From assembly GCA_945869955.1 (NCBI GenBank), contig CAMBQP010000008.1, forward strand, positions 1-55,802: a stretch of 55,802 bases of DNA, written 5' to 3'. Origin of the DNA: Schlesneria paludicola DSM 18645 (GTDB lineage: Bacteria; Planctomycetota; Planctomycetia; Planctomycetales; Planctomycetaceae). The position numbers and the translations under genes are program-made. Positions 1 to 8,000 of this stretch are shown piece after piece. The stretch's first letter is position 1. Each line of letters opens with the position of its first letter. Below the pieces are notes generated by a model. It searched no databases. It was not told the origin of the DNA and worked only from the letters and a program-made list of their open reading frames with translations.

Positions 1-479
1 TTTGTGACGGCGTCGAGAAAATCAAAGTTGCGATGGCTGATTCCACCCGACAAGCCTTCGCCATAGATCCCGGCGAGATTTCCGTTATCGTGGTAATCGA
101 CCATGTACTGATAGGCTTGTCCCCGTTCGTTGCTCCGCAAAAATAAGCCGCTGTCCGGACCAAAATCGTTTTTCATCTCGACAATCACTTCGAAGTTGCC
201 GAACTGGCGGTCGGTCAGAATGATTCCGCCGTTACCGGGGATGTCCTGGCTGCCGACGATGGCTCCTTCTTCCAGTTGCCATCGACCGCCGCTGGTGTGC
301 ATGCTGGCGTTGCTATGGCCGGTCTGGGTACTGACGTGCCAGCCTTTCAGCGATTTTCCATCGAAAATCGTTTCGAACGCGGCATCATCCAATTTTTCCC
401 GAGGGAAATCGACCGCCTCGACCGTATTGACGGCGCCGATCATGAGCGAGAACAGAGCAAGCGTACTGAGGAATCGCAT
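1..479 (-). CDS. DUF1080 (3-keto-disaccharide hydrolase-like) secreted protein, 3' end cut by the window
   Basis: Read on the minus strand, an open frame starts at the ATG at 479-477 and runs off the window edge with no stop, giving about 159 residues. The N-terminus MRFLSTLALFSLMIGAVNTV is a signal peptide. The mature part has FETIFDGKSLKGWHV, then EGAIVGSQ, GNFEVIVEMKN and DSGLFLRSNERGQAYQYMVD, the order of strands typical of DUF1080 proteins, which have a concanavalin-like jelly-roll fold. Characterised relatives act on 3-keto-glycosides, and planctomycetes carry dozens of paralogues. The protein should be exported. The exact substrate cannot be told. The family assignment is firm; the function rests on homology. 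Confidence 0.85.
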   Translation of the reverse strand, partial: MRFLSTLALFSLMIGAVNTVEAVDFPREKLDDAAFETIFDGKSLKGWHVSTQTGHSNASMHTSGGRWQLEEGAIVGSQDIPGNGGIILTDRQFGNFEVIVEMKNDFGPDSGLFLRSNERGQAYQYMVDYHDNGNLAGIYGEGLSGGISHRNFDFLDAVT

Positions 480-917
480 CCGGGAAGTTCCTTCGAAGTT
501 TGCGGGAGGTTGGGGAGATCCCTGGTTAACGAACCGACGCAATTCGACGGACGGATCATGACCGTCGACGAAAACGGCCTACGAAATGCGGTCCACGAAA
601 TACGGTAGTGGTTTTCAGGAGGTGGAATGATATCGCAATCCCCATTCTCCTGCCTAGCATCGGGGACTCGACGACTGGCCGTGCTGGATCACTTCCACGA
701 TTCCCCTGATTTCGCGGCGGGGGAATTTTGTCGTTGAACTCGAATGAGAGACTCCAGTAGGATCTCCACGAGCAGTATCGACAAGAGTTTTCCTGTTGTC
801 CTGAAAACGAACCTCAACATCTCTTATTTGTTATTTGTCCTTTTCACATCAATTTTCTGTTTCACAACCGGCGTCTCCGAGTCTCTTTGGCATCGGAATG
901 AGAAAGTGGTTGCTCGC
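480..917. other. Intergenic region between divergent DUF1080 and oleate hydratase genes
   Basis: This stretch separates two divergently read genes, so it should carry both promoters. An in-frame extension of the oleate hydratase begins at 744 and includes a hydrophobic run, but it has no family counterpart and is taken here as untranslated. No convincing promoter, hairpin or RNA gene was seen. Confidence 0.4.
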
Positions 918-2522
918 ATGACACCGCAAGAGCTTACCGGTTCGGATTCGCGTCAGGGGCGGAAGGTGTATCTGGTGGGGGGTGGCATCGCCTCATTATC
1001 TGCGGCGGCCTTGCTGATTCGGGACGGTGGTTTTTGTGGTGAGCAGATCCAGATTTTCGAATGCCTGGGGGTCCCTGGCGGCAGTCTGGATGGTGCCGAA
1101 TTGGCGGACGGCAGCTTTGTCATTCGCGGTGGGCGGATGTTCGAAGATCAATACCGCTGTATGTTCGATCTGCTGGAATCGATTCCAACCCTGAGTCAGC
1201 CTGAGGTGAGTGTTGCGGAAGAAATGCGGGTATTTTCGCGGCAGGTCGTGACCTCGTCCCATTGCCGTCTGGTGCGAGGGGGACAACGAATCGATGCACC
1301 ACCACTCCAGCTCGGTCTGATCGAGAAACTGGCTCTTGGCCGATTATTGCTGCGATCGGAAGTGTCGCTGGGGTCGGCAACGATTGAGGATTATTTTCGG
1401 AGCGCCTTCTTTCAGACCAATTTCTGGGTGATGTGGGCGACCATGTTTTCGTTTCAGCCGTGGCATTCCCTGATCGAATTTCGTCGGTACATGCTTCGGT
1501 TTGTCCACTTGCTGCCGGGTTTCAATCGGCTGGAAGGGATCGGGCGGACACCAATGAATCAGTTCGACTCGATCGTTGATCCCCTGGTTGCGTGGCTGCG
1601 AACGCAGGGTGTCCAGTTTCACCTGAACACCCTGATCACTCGCGTGAATTTTGGACAGGAATCGGACCGTTTGGCCGTTGTCGGCCTGCAGCTGCAGCAG
1701 TCGACCGGATTGCAGACGCTTGCGGTGCGCCAGACCGATCTGGTGCTGATTTCACTCGGTTCGATGACGGACGATTCGACGTGCGGGTCGATGACCACCC
1801 CCTGCAGGCCGATCTCTGCCCCCTCCAGTCCCTCGTGGGCATTATGGAAACAGATTGCTGCGGAATCGCCTCGCTTTGGCCACCCCGAGGTTTTTTGCTC
1901 AGACGTTCCCCGCACTCGTTGGCTCTCGTTTACCGCGACCGTTCAGGGGACAGCCTTTTTTGATTTCATGGAGAAATTCACGGGGAATCCCTGTGGGACG
2001 GGGGGTCTCGTCACGTTTCCGGATTCGGCGTGGTTGCTGTCGATCGTGTTGGCCTATCAGCCCCATTTTCGGACGCAGCCGGCGGATGTTCGGGTCTTCT
2101 GGGGTTATGGTCTGTTTCCCGACAAGCCAGGCGATTTCACTGGAAAACCGATGGACGCCTGTTCCGGCGCAGAAATCCTCGAAGAGTTGTTTTTTCAGCT
2201 GCAGCAGCCGGAGCTGGGGCGAGCGGTCATTCGTGATGCGAACTGTATTCCGTGCCTGATGCCCTGGATTACCAGTCAGTTCATGCCTCGACGCTTGGGG
2301 GATCGGCCTGAAGTGGTTCCAGCAGGGGCTGTCAACTTTGGTTTCATTGGGCAGTTTTGCGAAATTCCGGACGATGTGGTGTTTACGGTCGAGTACTCGG
2401 TTCGATCGGCGATGATCGCGGTTGATCGCCTGTTGGGGCTCAATCAAGATCCTCCTGCGGTCTACAAAGGTCAGCATGATCCACTGGTCCTCTGGCGTGC
2501 ATTCATGACCACGCTGAAGTAA
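918..2522 (+). CDS. ohyA: Oleate hydratase (MCRA family, FAD-dependent fatty-acid hydratase)
   Basis: About 534 residues. Oleate hydratases add water to the cis-9 double bond of unsaturated fatty acids, giving 10-hydroxy acids, and need FAD. Visible motifs are the dinucleotide fold VYLVGGGIASLSAAALLIRD near the N-terminus, VIRGGRMFEDQYRCMFDLL, FFQTNFWVMWATMFSFQPWH, VFWGYGLFPDKPGDF, CIPCLMPWITSQFMPRR and the C-terminal GQFCEIPDDVVFTVEYSVRS, all in family order. The ATG at 918 leaves 17 residues before the FAD fold, as in short family members; an in-frame ATG at 744 would add 58 residues with no counterpart. The loop reads RGGRM where many homologues have RGGRE, as I recall for the monomeric Rhodococcus-type group. 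Role could be fatty-acid detoxification or membrane lipid turnover. Confidence 0.9.
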   Translation: MTPQELTGSDSRQGRKVYLVGGGIASLSAAALLIRDGGFCGEQIQIFECLGVPGGSLDGAELADGSFVIRGGRMFEDQYRCMFDLLESIPTLSQPEVSVAEEMRVFSRQVVTSSHCRLVRGGQRIDAPPLQLGLIEKLALGRLLLRSEVSLGSATIEDYFRSAFFQTNFWVMWATMFSFQPWHSLIEFRRYMLRFVHLLPGFNRLEGIGRTPMNQFDSIVDPLVAWLRTQGVQFHLNTLITRVNFGQESDRLAVVGLQLQQSTGLQTLAVRQTDLVLISLGSMTDDSTCGSMTTPCRPISAPSSPSWALWKQIAAESPRFGHPEVFCSDVPRTRWLSFTATVQGTAFFDFMEKFTGNPCGTGGLVTFPDSAWLLSIVLAYQPHFRTQPADVRVFWGYGLFPDKPGDFTGKPMDACSGAEILEELFFQLQQPELGRAVIRDANCIPCLMPWITSQFMPRRLGDRPEVVPAGAVNFGFIGQFCEIPDDVVFTVEYSVRSAMIAVDRLLGLNQDPPAVYKGQHDPLVLWRAFMTTLK

Positions 2523-2559
2523 TTCGCCAACGGGGTGGAAACGGAGTGTCGGGATTCCG

Positions 2560-2670
2560 CAAACCCTTCAGTGTTGATTTTTTCCTTGGTTACCTGATGC
2601 AGCCCCTTACCAAAAAGGGGCAAACGCTGCATGATCTGATGGCTGGGACATTGGTGATCAAGTATTCATC
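2560..2670 (+). pseudogene. 3' remnant of a small RDD-domain gene (array copy 1)
   Basis: The DNA matches the last ~110 bases of the intact small RDD gene at 3092-3628 (compare 3520-3630), including the segments encoding GYLMQP, LHDLMAGTLVIKY and the flanking bases. There is no start and no upstream part of the gene; the tail reads past the normal stop (TAA changed to TCA). It is the left-most, most decayed member of a tandem array. Confidence 0.75.
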
Positions 2671-2857
2671 GTGGCAGAATCGTCAGTAATTGGTTCGCCA
2701 CCACTCGATCTGACCATCACGGTTTCCACGCCGGAAAACGTGGTCTTTAGTTTTTGATTGGCCGGGTCGTTTGAGCGTTTTCTGGTCAGACTCAATCGAC
2801 TGGATGCGGCTGGGCATCCTTCTGCTGGCGATGGGGATAGCGATCCGTGTGTTGGGA
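2671..2857 (+). pseudogene. 5' remnant of a large RDD-domain gene (array copy 1)
   Basis: Starting at the GTG at 2671, this matches the first ~62 codons of the intact RDD gene at 4623 (VIGSPPLD, TITVSTPENV, then LAGSF and so on). After about 29 codons the frame meets a TGA where the intact gene has CGT (the Arg of FGFRLAG). Similarity continues to TTGGGA at about 2857 and then switches abruptly to oleate hydratase sequence. Confidence 0.75.
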
Positions 2858-2975
2858 TGCCGTCAGGTACAAGGCGGCCAACGAATCGACTCGCCACCAC
2901 TCTGGCTTGGCCTGACCGGGAAAAACTGGCTCTCGGCCGATTGTTGCTACAATCCGTTGTATCGCTGATTGGCGG
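2858..2975 (+). repeat. Internal fragment of the oleate hydratase gene, displaced copy 1
   Basis: About 115 bases align with 1264-1375 inside the oleate hydratase gene, sharing runs such as CAACGAATCGA, CACCACTC, CTGGCTCT and GGCCGATT. In the source gene this DNA encodes GGQRIDAP through LALGRLLLRSEVSLG, a conserved part of the enzyme, so the direction of copying is from the gene to here. A 2-base insertion relative to the gene splits the reading frame. Confidence 0.7.
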
Positions 2976-3029
2976 TATGATCGCGTGATTCCTGCCATCA
3001 TAACGCCAATCACCGGACGGCAACAGAAC

Positions 3030-3091
3030 AGCTTTTTAAAAAGATGCTATTTTAGATATAATAATATATTAAAAATTAACAAGAGTCTTCC
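3030..3091 (+). promoter_or_regulatory. AT-rich leader and possible promoter of the first RDD gene
   Basis: An unusually AT-rich block directly upstream of the ATG at 3092 contains a perfect TATAAT at 3057-3062 and a small CTTTTTAAAAAG palindrome about 20 bases before it. No clear TTGACA lies at the right distance and there is no good ribosome-binding site. The block has no counterpart upstream of the second small RDD gene. Confidence 0.35.
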
Positions 3092-3628
3092 ATGGTCAAA
3101 GATGAGGAATGGGATTTCAATCCGTTTGCGGATCCCGAAGTGGATTTGAGTACGCCTGCCGAGCAGCAAACCTCAGAGCCATTGGTTTATGCAAACTTGT
3201 GGCATCGATTTGTCGCAGCCTTCGTCGATGGCCTTTCGATGATGAATGCCACGTTCATCATCTTACTCCCGCTTTGGGATATATTTGGTTTACCGCCTGG
3301 CAAAGGCAATCTATGGATGGTGATTATTTTGTTGTCACGGATAATCGGTTGGCTATATTTCGCACAGCAAGAATCATCGGAAGCTCAAGCCACCTTTGGA
3401 GAGAAGGCGATGCGGCTGAAAGTCGTAGGACTTTCGGGCGAGCGAATTTCCTTTGGTCGAGCGACGGGACGATATTGTGGCCGGCACATTTTCCTGTTGA
3501 TTTGGCTCCTCGGTTACGGGCAAATTTCCCTCTTGGTTTTCTTTCTCGGTTACCTCATGCAGCCTTTCACCAAAAAGCGGCAGACTCTGCATGATCTGAT
3601 CGCTGGGACACTGGTTATCAAGTATTAA
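3092..3628 (+). CDS. Small RDD-family membrane protein, array copy 2
   Basis: 178 residues. A polar N-terminus with NPFADPEVDLSTPAEQ is followed by an RDD domain: LWHRFVAAFVDGLSMM (the Arg/Asp signature helix), a second helix around WMVIILLSRIIGWLYFA, the EKAMRLKVVGLSG loop, ATGRYCGRH and a last helix ending in HDLIAGTLVIKY. RDD proteins are small integral membrane proteins of unsettled function; some act in ion tolerance. Residues 1-30 and the C-terminus closely match the protein at 4096-4620, so the two are tandem duplicates. The start is the first ATG and has no strong ribosome-binding site. Confidence 0.8.
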   Translation: MVKDEEWDFNPFADPEVDLSTPAEQQTSEPLVYANLWHRFVAAFVDGLSMMNATFIILLPLWDIFGLPPGKGNLWMVIILLSRIIGWLYFAQQESSEAQATFGEKAMRLKVVGLSGERISFGRATGRYCGRHIFLLIWLLGYGQISLLVFFLGYLMQPFTKKRQTLHDLIAGTLVIKY

Positions 3629-3630
3629 TC

Positions 3631-3814
3631 GTGGCAGACTCATCGGGAATTGGTTCGTCACCACTCGATATGATCATCACGGTTTTCATCCCAGAAAACG
3701 TGGCCTTGGGATTTTGATTGGCCGGGTCGTTTGGTCGTTTTCTCAACAGGCCCAATCGACATCAGCGGATGGGGGTGATCCTGCTGGCGATGGGAATGGC
3801 GATCCGTGTTGGGG
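3631..3814 (+). pseudogene. 5' remnant of a large RDD-domain gene (array copy 2)
   Basis: From the GTG at 3631, two bases after the stop of the small RDD gene, the DNA matches the first ~60 codons of the intact RDD gene at 4623. It carries the same in-frame TGA at the same codon as copy 1 (CGT changed to TGA just before TTGGCCGG). It ends near GTTGGGG at 3808-3814 and is then joined to an oleate hydratase fragment. Confidence 0.75.
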
Positions 3815-3930
3815 TGCAATTTGGTACGAGGCGGCCAACGAATCGACGCGCTCCATTCCGGTTCGACCTGACCGAGAGGCTGGCTCTGGGCCGATTGTTG
3901 CTACGATCCGTCGTGTCACTGGGCATGGTG
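3815..3930 (+). repeat. Internal fragment of the oleate hydratase gene, displaced copy 2
   Basis: Aligns with 1264-1375 in the oleate hydratase gene and with 2858-2975. Here the hydratase reading frame is kept for a stretch encoding LTERLALGRLLLRSVVSLG, against LIEKLALGRLLLRSEVSLG in the enzyme. A TTG-initiated frame from 3718 to 3939 fuses RDD-derived and hydratase-derived codons (73 residues); whether it is translated is unknown. The rest of the gap, 3931-4095, holds nothing I can identify. Confidence 0.7.
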
Positions 3931-4095
3931 ATGACGTGATTCATGCTATCTCACCACCAATCGAGCCACTGCATCATAATGCCCTACCCGCATCTTTTGG
4001 TTTTCCCTGCATTCTATTGCGGCGAAATCCATTGAATCGCTATGCTGCGACTCCTGCATGCGATTCACTTTCAATCAAGAATATGACAGTTTCCC

Positions 4096-4620
4096 ATGGC
4101 CAGAAATGATCAATTTGGTTCAAATCCCTTTGCCGCACCCGAAATGGACTTGAGTACGCCTGCTGAGCAGCGGATCTCAGGGAGATTCATTGATGCAAAC
4201 TTCTGGCAGCGATTCGTTGCTTTCATCGTGGATTCGATTATTTGCTGGCTCATCGCGATCATTCTCGCATTCGCAGTCGGTATTTCGATTGGTGTCATTC
4301 TGACGATCAACGGAGACGACCTTGAGCGATCGCAGCCAATGTTGAATCGATTGGGCTATCTGATCGGTGTCGTCGTCTGGTGGCTTTATTTCGCGTTGCA
4401 AGAGTCGTCTCAGTTAGGAGCCACTTTGGGAAAGCGGGCAATGAGCCTGAAAGTTATTGGGCTTTCGGGTGAGTCGATTTCATTTTGGCGGGCGACGGGG
4501 CGGTATTTTGGCAAGTATGTTTCTGTGTTGGTGCTCATCGGTTATCTGATTCAGCCGTTTACCGAAAACAAGCAGGCGCTGCATGATCTGATGGCTGGGA
4601 CACTGGTTATCAGGGATTAA
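4096..4620 (+). CDS. Small RDD-family membrane protein, array copy 3
   Basis: 174 residues. Same plan as the copy at 3092: N-terminal NPFAAPEMDLSTPAEQ, then FWQRFVAFIVDSIICWLIAI with the Arg and Asp of the RDD signature, a second membrane helix around GYLIGVVVWWLYFALQES, LGKRAMSLKVIGLSG, ATGRYFGKY and the terminal HDLMAGTLVIRD. It ends 2 bases before the next RDD gene and supplies that gene's AGGGA ribosome-binding site, so the pair is probably co-transcribed. Function unknown; probably an accessory membrane subunit. Confidence 0.85.
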   Translation: MARNDQFGSNPFAAPEMDLSTPAEQRISGRFIDANFWQRFVAFIVDSIICWLIAIILAFAVGISIGVILTINGDDLERSQPMLNRLGYLIGVVVWWLYFALQESSQLGATLGKRAMSLKVIGLSGESISFWRATGRYFGKYVSVLVLIGYLIQPFTENKQALHDLMAGTLVIRD

Positions 4621-4622
4621 TT

Positions 4623-5429
4623 ATGACAGAAACCTTGGTAATGGGTTCGCCACCACTCGATACGATCATCACGGTTTCCACTCCGGAGAACGTGGCCTTT
4701 GGTTTTCGTTTGGCGGGACCGTTTTATCGTTTTCTTGCCATGCTCATCGACTTGACGCTGCTGGGTGTCGTCCTGTTTGCGTTTGCGATGGCACTCAGTG
4801 TTTTGGGAGAAGCGGGGATCGGGCTGTTGCTGTTTTTGGTTTTCTTCGCCTGGTGGGGATACGGCGGGCTGATGGAAACCTTTTTCAACGGCCAGACACT
4901 GGGTAAAAAAGCGTTGGGAATTCGGGTCGTCTCGGAGTCGGGATTGGCGATCAATGCCGGTCAGGCGATTCTGCGGAATGTGCTCCGCGGGGCGGATCTG
5001 ATTCCCCCATTTTTTCCCGGCGTCGCGTCGATGTTGATCACGTCCCGATTTCAACGATTGGGTGACCTGGCGGCGGAAACGATCGTGGTGATTGATGGAG
5101 GCCGATCGGACCTTCGTCCCCCCCGAACGAACCAGCGGGTCGAGGCGATCTGGCACTTGATTCCGGCACGCTACCGCCCGGATAGTTCCCTGGTCGATGC
5201 GCTGGCCGCTTATGTTGGCAGTCGGGACAATCTCTCGGTTTCGCGTCGGCGCGAACTGGCTCAACCTTTGGCGTCACATTTTATTCGTATCTGGGGTCTC
5301 CCGCCAAAATCCGATTCTGATCTGGTGTTGTGTGCGATCTACAGTCGTGCCACGATGGATCAAGTGGAAGTTCACGAGCGCCGCGCGAAACGTACGAACC
5401 ACGCGGATGTGGAAATTTTGGATGAGTAA
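4623..5429 (+). CDS. RDD-family membrane protein heading the MoxR-type operon
   Basis: 268 residues. The RDD domain occupies about residues 25-160: FRLAGPFYRFLAMLIDLTLL, a second helix LLLFLVFFAWWGYGGLMETF, the NGQTLGKKALGIRVV loop, a third membrane region and FQRLGDLAAETIVV. The C-terminal ~100 residues are polar and probably cytoplasmic. This is the only intact member of the larger RDD type here; two truncated relatives precede it. The ribosome-binding site AGGGA lies in the end of the preceding gene. It starts a gene order (RDD, SpoIIM, membrane protein, DUF4129, DUF4350, MoxR, DUF58) that recurs in bacteria and is likely to work as one membrane module. Confidence 0.9.
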   Translation: MTETLVMGSPPLDTIITVSTPENVAFGFRLAGPFYRFLAMLIDLTLLGVVLFAFAMALSVLGEAGIGLLLFLVFFAWWGYGGLMETFFNGQTLGKKALGIRVVSESGLAINAGQAILRNVLRGADLIPPFFPGVASMLITSRFQRLGDLAAETIVVIDGGRSDLRPPRTNQRVEAIWHLIPARYRPDSSLVDALAAYVGSRDNLSVSRRRELAQPLASHFIRIWGLPPKSDSDLVLCAIYSRATMDQVEVHERRAKRTNHADVEILDE

Positions 5430-5471
5430 CCACGGCACCACCAAGCATCGAATCCTGCGGAATGAACTCAG

Positions 5472-6446
5472 ATGAAGACGGTCGACATCATCGCACGGCG
5501 AACTCCTGAATGGCGTGAACTGGAAGACGAAATCTCGTGGTTTCGCCATCACGGTGTTCAAGACGCCGCGCGGGTCGCCGCGTTTGCACAGCGTTACCGC
5601 GCCGTCTGTGGGGATTTATCACTGGCGATCTCGATGCGTTTCCCGGCGAACACCACGGAGTACTTGCACCAACTCGTCGCCGACGCGCATACACAACTCT
5701 ATCGTGCGGAGACATTTCGATTACGTCGCTGGGGGCGAAAGATTCTGGTCGAGGTTCCCCAGCGGATTGTGCGCGACCCTTGTACCTGGATTTCCTTCGG
5801 GGTTTTCTGGGGTCTGTTTTTCGGGTCGTTAATCGCTGCCTATTCCAATGAGGAATTTGCCACGGCTGTTGTTGGCGAACAGACGCTCCAGCGCGTTGAG
5901 ACCATGTATGCCCAACCGCTCGAAAATAACGACGAGGATGGTGGACGGAGTGCGATGACTGGCTTTTACGTTTTTAACAATGCTGGGATTGGTTTAAGGT
6001 GTTTTGCGAGTGGAATCTTCCTGGGGGTTGGCAGTCTGATCACCCTGGCTTTTAACGCCCTGTTTCTTGGGACACTGTTCGGGCATATGATTCGATCACC
6101 CTCGGCCGACAATTTCATCACTTTTGTGACGGCACATGGCCCGTTCGAGCTGACTGCGGTCGTGCTGTCGGCGGCAGCCGGTTTACGATTGGGTTGGGGG
6201 CTGATTGATACCGGGGGAAAAAGCCGACGGGATTCATTGCGGGCAACCTCGCCTCAGGCCCTGGAAGTCGCTGGAGTTGCCACGGTATTGTTTTTACTGG
6301 CGGCCTACATCGAAGGATTTATTTCTCCTTCGAGTCTTCCCTATTCGCTGAAGGTCGCGGCGGCGGCCATCAGTACGCTGCTGCTGTTGGGATATCTGTT
6401 TGGACTGGGCTATCTCGTCTCTTGGAGGCGAGCTCGTGCAACTTGA
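5472..6446 (+). CDS. SpoIIM-like (stage II sporulation protein M family) membrane protein
   Basis: 324 residues. The N-terminal ~110 residues are soluble and charged (FRHHGVQDAARVAAFAQRYR). They are followed by helices ISFGVFWGLFFGSLIAAY, a loop, FASGIFLGVGSLITLAF, NALFLGTLFGHM, FELTAVVLSAAAGLRLGW and two C-terminal helices, the topology of the DUF95/SpoIIM family. In sporulating Firmicutes SpoIIM works with peptidoglycan hydrolases in engulfment. In non-sporulating bacteria homologues sit beside RDD and MoxR genes and probably take part in envelope remodelling. No ribosome-binding site is obvious. Confidence 0.88.
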   Translation: MKTVDIIARRTPEWRELEDEISWFRHHGVQDAARVAAFAQRYRAVCGDLSLAISMRFPANTTEYLHQLVADAHTQLYRAETFRLRRWGRKILVEVPQRIVRDPCTWISFGVFWGLFFGSLIAAYSNEEFATAVVGEQTLQRVETMYAQPLENNDEDGGRSAMTGFYVFNNAGIGLRCFASGIFLGVGSLITLAFNALFLGTLFGHMIRSPSADNFITFVTAHGPFELTAVVLSAAAGLRLGWGLIDTGGKSRRDSLRATSPQALEVAGVATVLFLLAAYIEGFISPSSLPYSLKVAAAAISTLLLLGYLFGLGYLVSWRRARAT

Positions 6447-7245
6447 AGAGATTCAACTGGCGATTCGACCTCGGACCATTCTCGAATGTCTGGATGTCAG
6501 TTTTTTGTTTTGTGGCCGTCATTGGCTGGGGCTGTTGTTGACGGCAGCGCTCGGGATCGTACCGATCTTTTGTTTTAACGAGTGGGTTGTCGATATTCGG
6601 AATCGCCCCGAATACGGATCCTGGTTGCTGCTTGTGATGGAGGTCCCCTGGGCGACCCTTTTTATTACTTTATATCTCGGGCAGACGACCTTTTCGCCGC
6701 GTCTCTCGATTCGTCGTATGTTTGAGGATGGTTTGAATGCGATTCCCTCATTCCTGTTATTTCAGGTGATCATCCGAGGGCTCTGCGTGGCGGTTTGCAT
6801 CCTGACACCGGTGGTGTTTTTGGGAATGTATTATCTCAATGAAATTCTGCTGCTCGAGAAACCACCGATTGCTCGGGCCTGGAACCGACGGACGGCGATG
6901 AATGCACAGATCATGGGTCGGATCCTGTCGATTCGCATCCTCGATCTGCTGATCCTTTGCGGCGGAACAATCGCCGTCACACAATTATTTCAGGCCATCA
7001 CTTCGCTTTGGGAAGATCGATTTGACCCTTTTTATTGGATGCAGGAAGATCTTGATCCGATGCAGGAATCCGTGGTTCACTTCCCCTGGCAAACGCATCT
7101 GGCCTTTTGGGTTGTGATTGTTTTCCTGACCGTGTTTCGGTTTGTTTCGTATCTGGATTGTCGGATACGGCGTGAAGGCTGGGATGTGGATCTGAAACTC
7201 CGAGCCCAAACCGCTCTGTTGCGACAACGTGAGGGGGGAACATGA
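6436..7245 (+). CDS. Multi-pass membrane protein of the MoxR-type operon
   Basis: 269 residues, no domain recognised with confidence. At least four hydrophobic segments are visible: LGLLLTAALGIVPIFCF, SWLLLVMEVPWATLFITLYL, IIRGLCVAVCILTPVVFLGM and a late LAFWVVIVFLTVFRFVSYL. The GTG at 6436 is preferred because GGAGGCG precedes it by about 7 bases; an ATG at 6400 would overlap SpoIIM by 47 bases. It overlaps the SpoIIM stop by 11 bases and the DUF4129 start by 4 (ATGA), so it is probably translationally coupled. Its place in the cluster points to a structural membrane partner. Confidence 0.85.
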   Translation: MQLEEIQLAIRPRTILECLDVSFLFCGRHWLGLLLTAALGIVPIFCFNEWVVDIRNRPEYGSWLLLVMEVPWATLFITLYLGQTTFSPRLSIRRMFEDGLNAIPSFLLFQVIIRGLCVAVCILTPVVFLGMYYLNEILLLEKPPIARAWNRRTAMNAQIMGRILSIRILDLLILCGGTIAVTQLFQAITSLWEDRFDPFYWMQEDLDPMQESVVHFPWQTHLAFWVVIVFLTVFRFVSYLDCRIRREGWDVDLKLRAQTALLRQREGGT

Positions 7246-8000
7246 CTCATCCCATCCGTACTGTGATGCGACTGCTGCTGCTATTGCCACTCCTCTTGCT
7301 GCTGCCACTTGCTGGCGCGCGGATGACGGCCCAGGCTGCCGAGCCGACTGTCGATGATGCCAAACAGGCGCTGAAGCACCGTGCTTTTCCCTGGTATGAC
7401 GCCGCCAACGACAGCCTGCGTCCCCTCCGTCCCCCCGCAGCGAAAAAGCCGGAAGATCCGAGCAAATTATCCGACAAATTACCCCAGGTCGGTGGCAATG
7501 AATTCGCTCCACTCTTGCGGCTGCTGATGTGGGGGGGGCTCGTTGCGTTGCTTGTCGGGATCATCGTGCTCGTGATCTGGTCGATGCGGGACCTCGAACC
7601 GATGCTGGATCCGTCACAAGAGCCTGCGGCGGCGATCATCGATCTGGAAACGCTCGAGGCACTTCCCGAACCGACGCGGGGTGTCCGTGATCTGCTCGCC
7701 GAAGCCAGCCGACTGGCTGCGGCTTCTTCGTTCGAATCGGCGATGACGTTTTTTTACGGTTGGCAACTGGTTCAACTGAATCAGCGTCAGATCATCGAAG
7801 TTCAAAAGGGAAAAACAAACCGCCAATACGCCAGCGAGGTCCGCGAGTCACAGCCCGAGTTAACCGCGCTTTTTCGTCAGTCAACCTGCCTATTTGAAGA
7901 TGCCTTTTTTGGCAATCTGCCGATCCCGCGTGAGGCTTTCCTGCAGGTTTGGGAACAGCGTCACCGGTTCGATATCGCACCGAAACGAGGTCGCCGATGA
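7242..8000 (+). CDS. DUF4129 domain membrane protein
   Basis: 252 residues. A Leu-rich signal segment at residues ~9-30 is followed by an extracytoplasmic part with FPWYDAAND, one membrane helix LLMWGGLVALLVGIIVLVIW at about residue 90, and a cytoplasmic C-terminal domain with LLAEASRLAAAS and TNRQYASEVRESQPELTALF, characteristic of DUF4129. The ATG overlaps the previous stop as ATGA and is preceded by GAGGGGGGAAC, a strong ribosome-binding site. In this conserved cluster DUF4129 proteins sit next to DUF4350 and MoxR; their biochemical role is not established. Confidence 0.85.
   Translation: MTHPIRTVMRLLLLLPLLLLLPLAGARMTAQAAEPTVDDAKQALKHRAFPWYDAANDSLRPLRPPAAKKPEDPSKLSDKLPQVGGNEFAPLLRLLMWGGLVALLVGIIVLVIWSMRDLEPMLDPSQEPAAAIIDLETLEALPEPTRGVRDLLAEASRLAAASSFESAMTFFYGWQLVQLNQRQIIEVQKGKTNRQYASEVRESQPELTALFRQSTCLFEDAFFGNLPIPREAFLQVWEQRHRFDIAPKRGRR

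Noticed and set aside
744-917. 58-residue N-terminal extension of oleate hydratase with a hydrophobic segment
   Set aside because: No counterpart in the family; the ATG at 918 gives the usual distance to the FAD fold. Left as a possibility.
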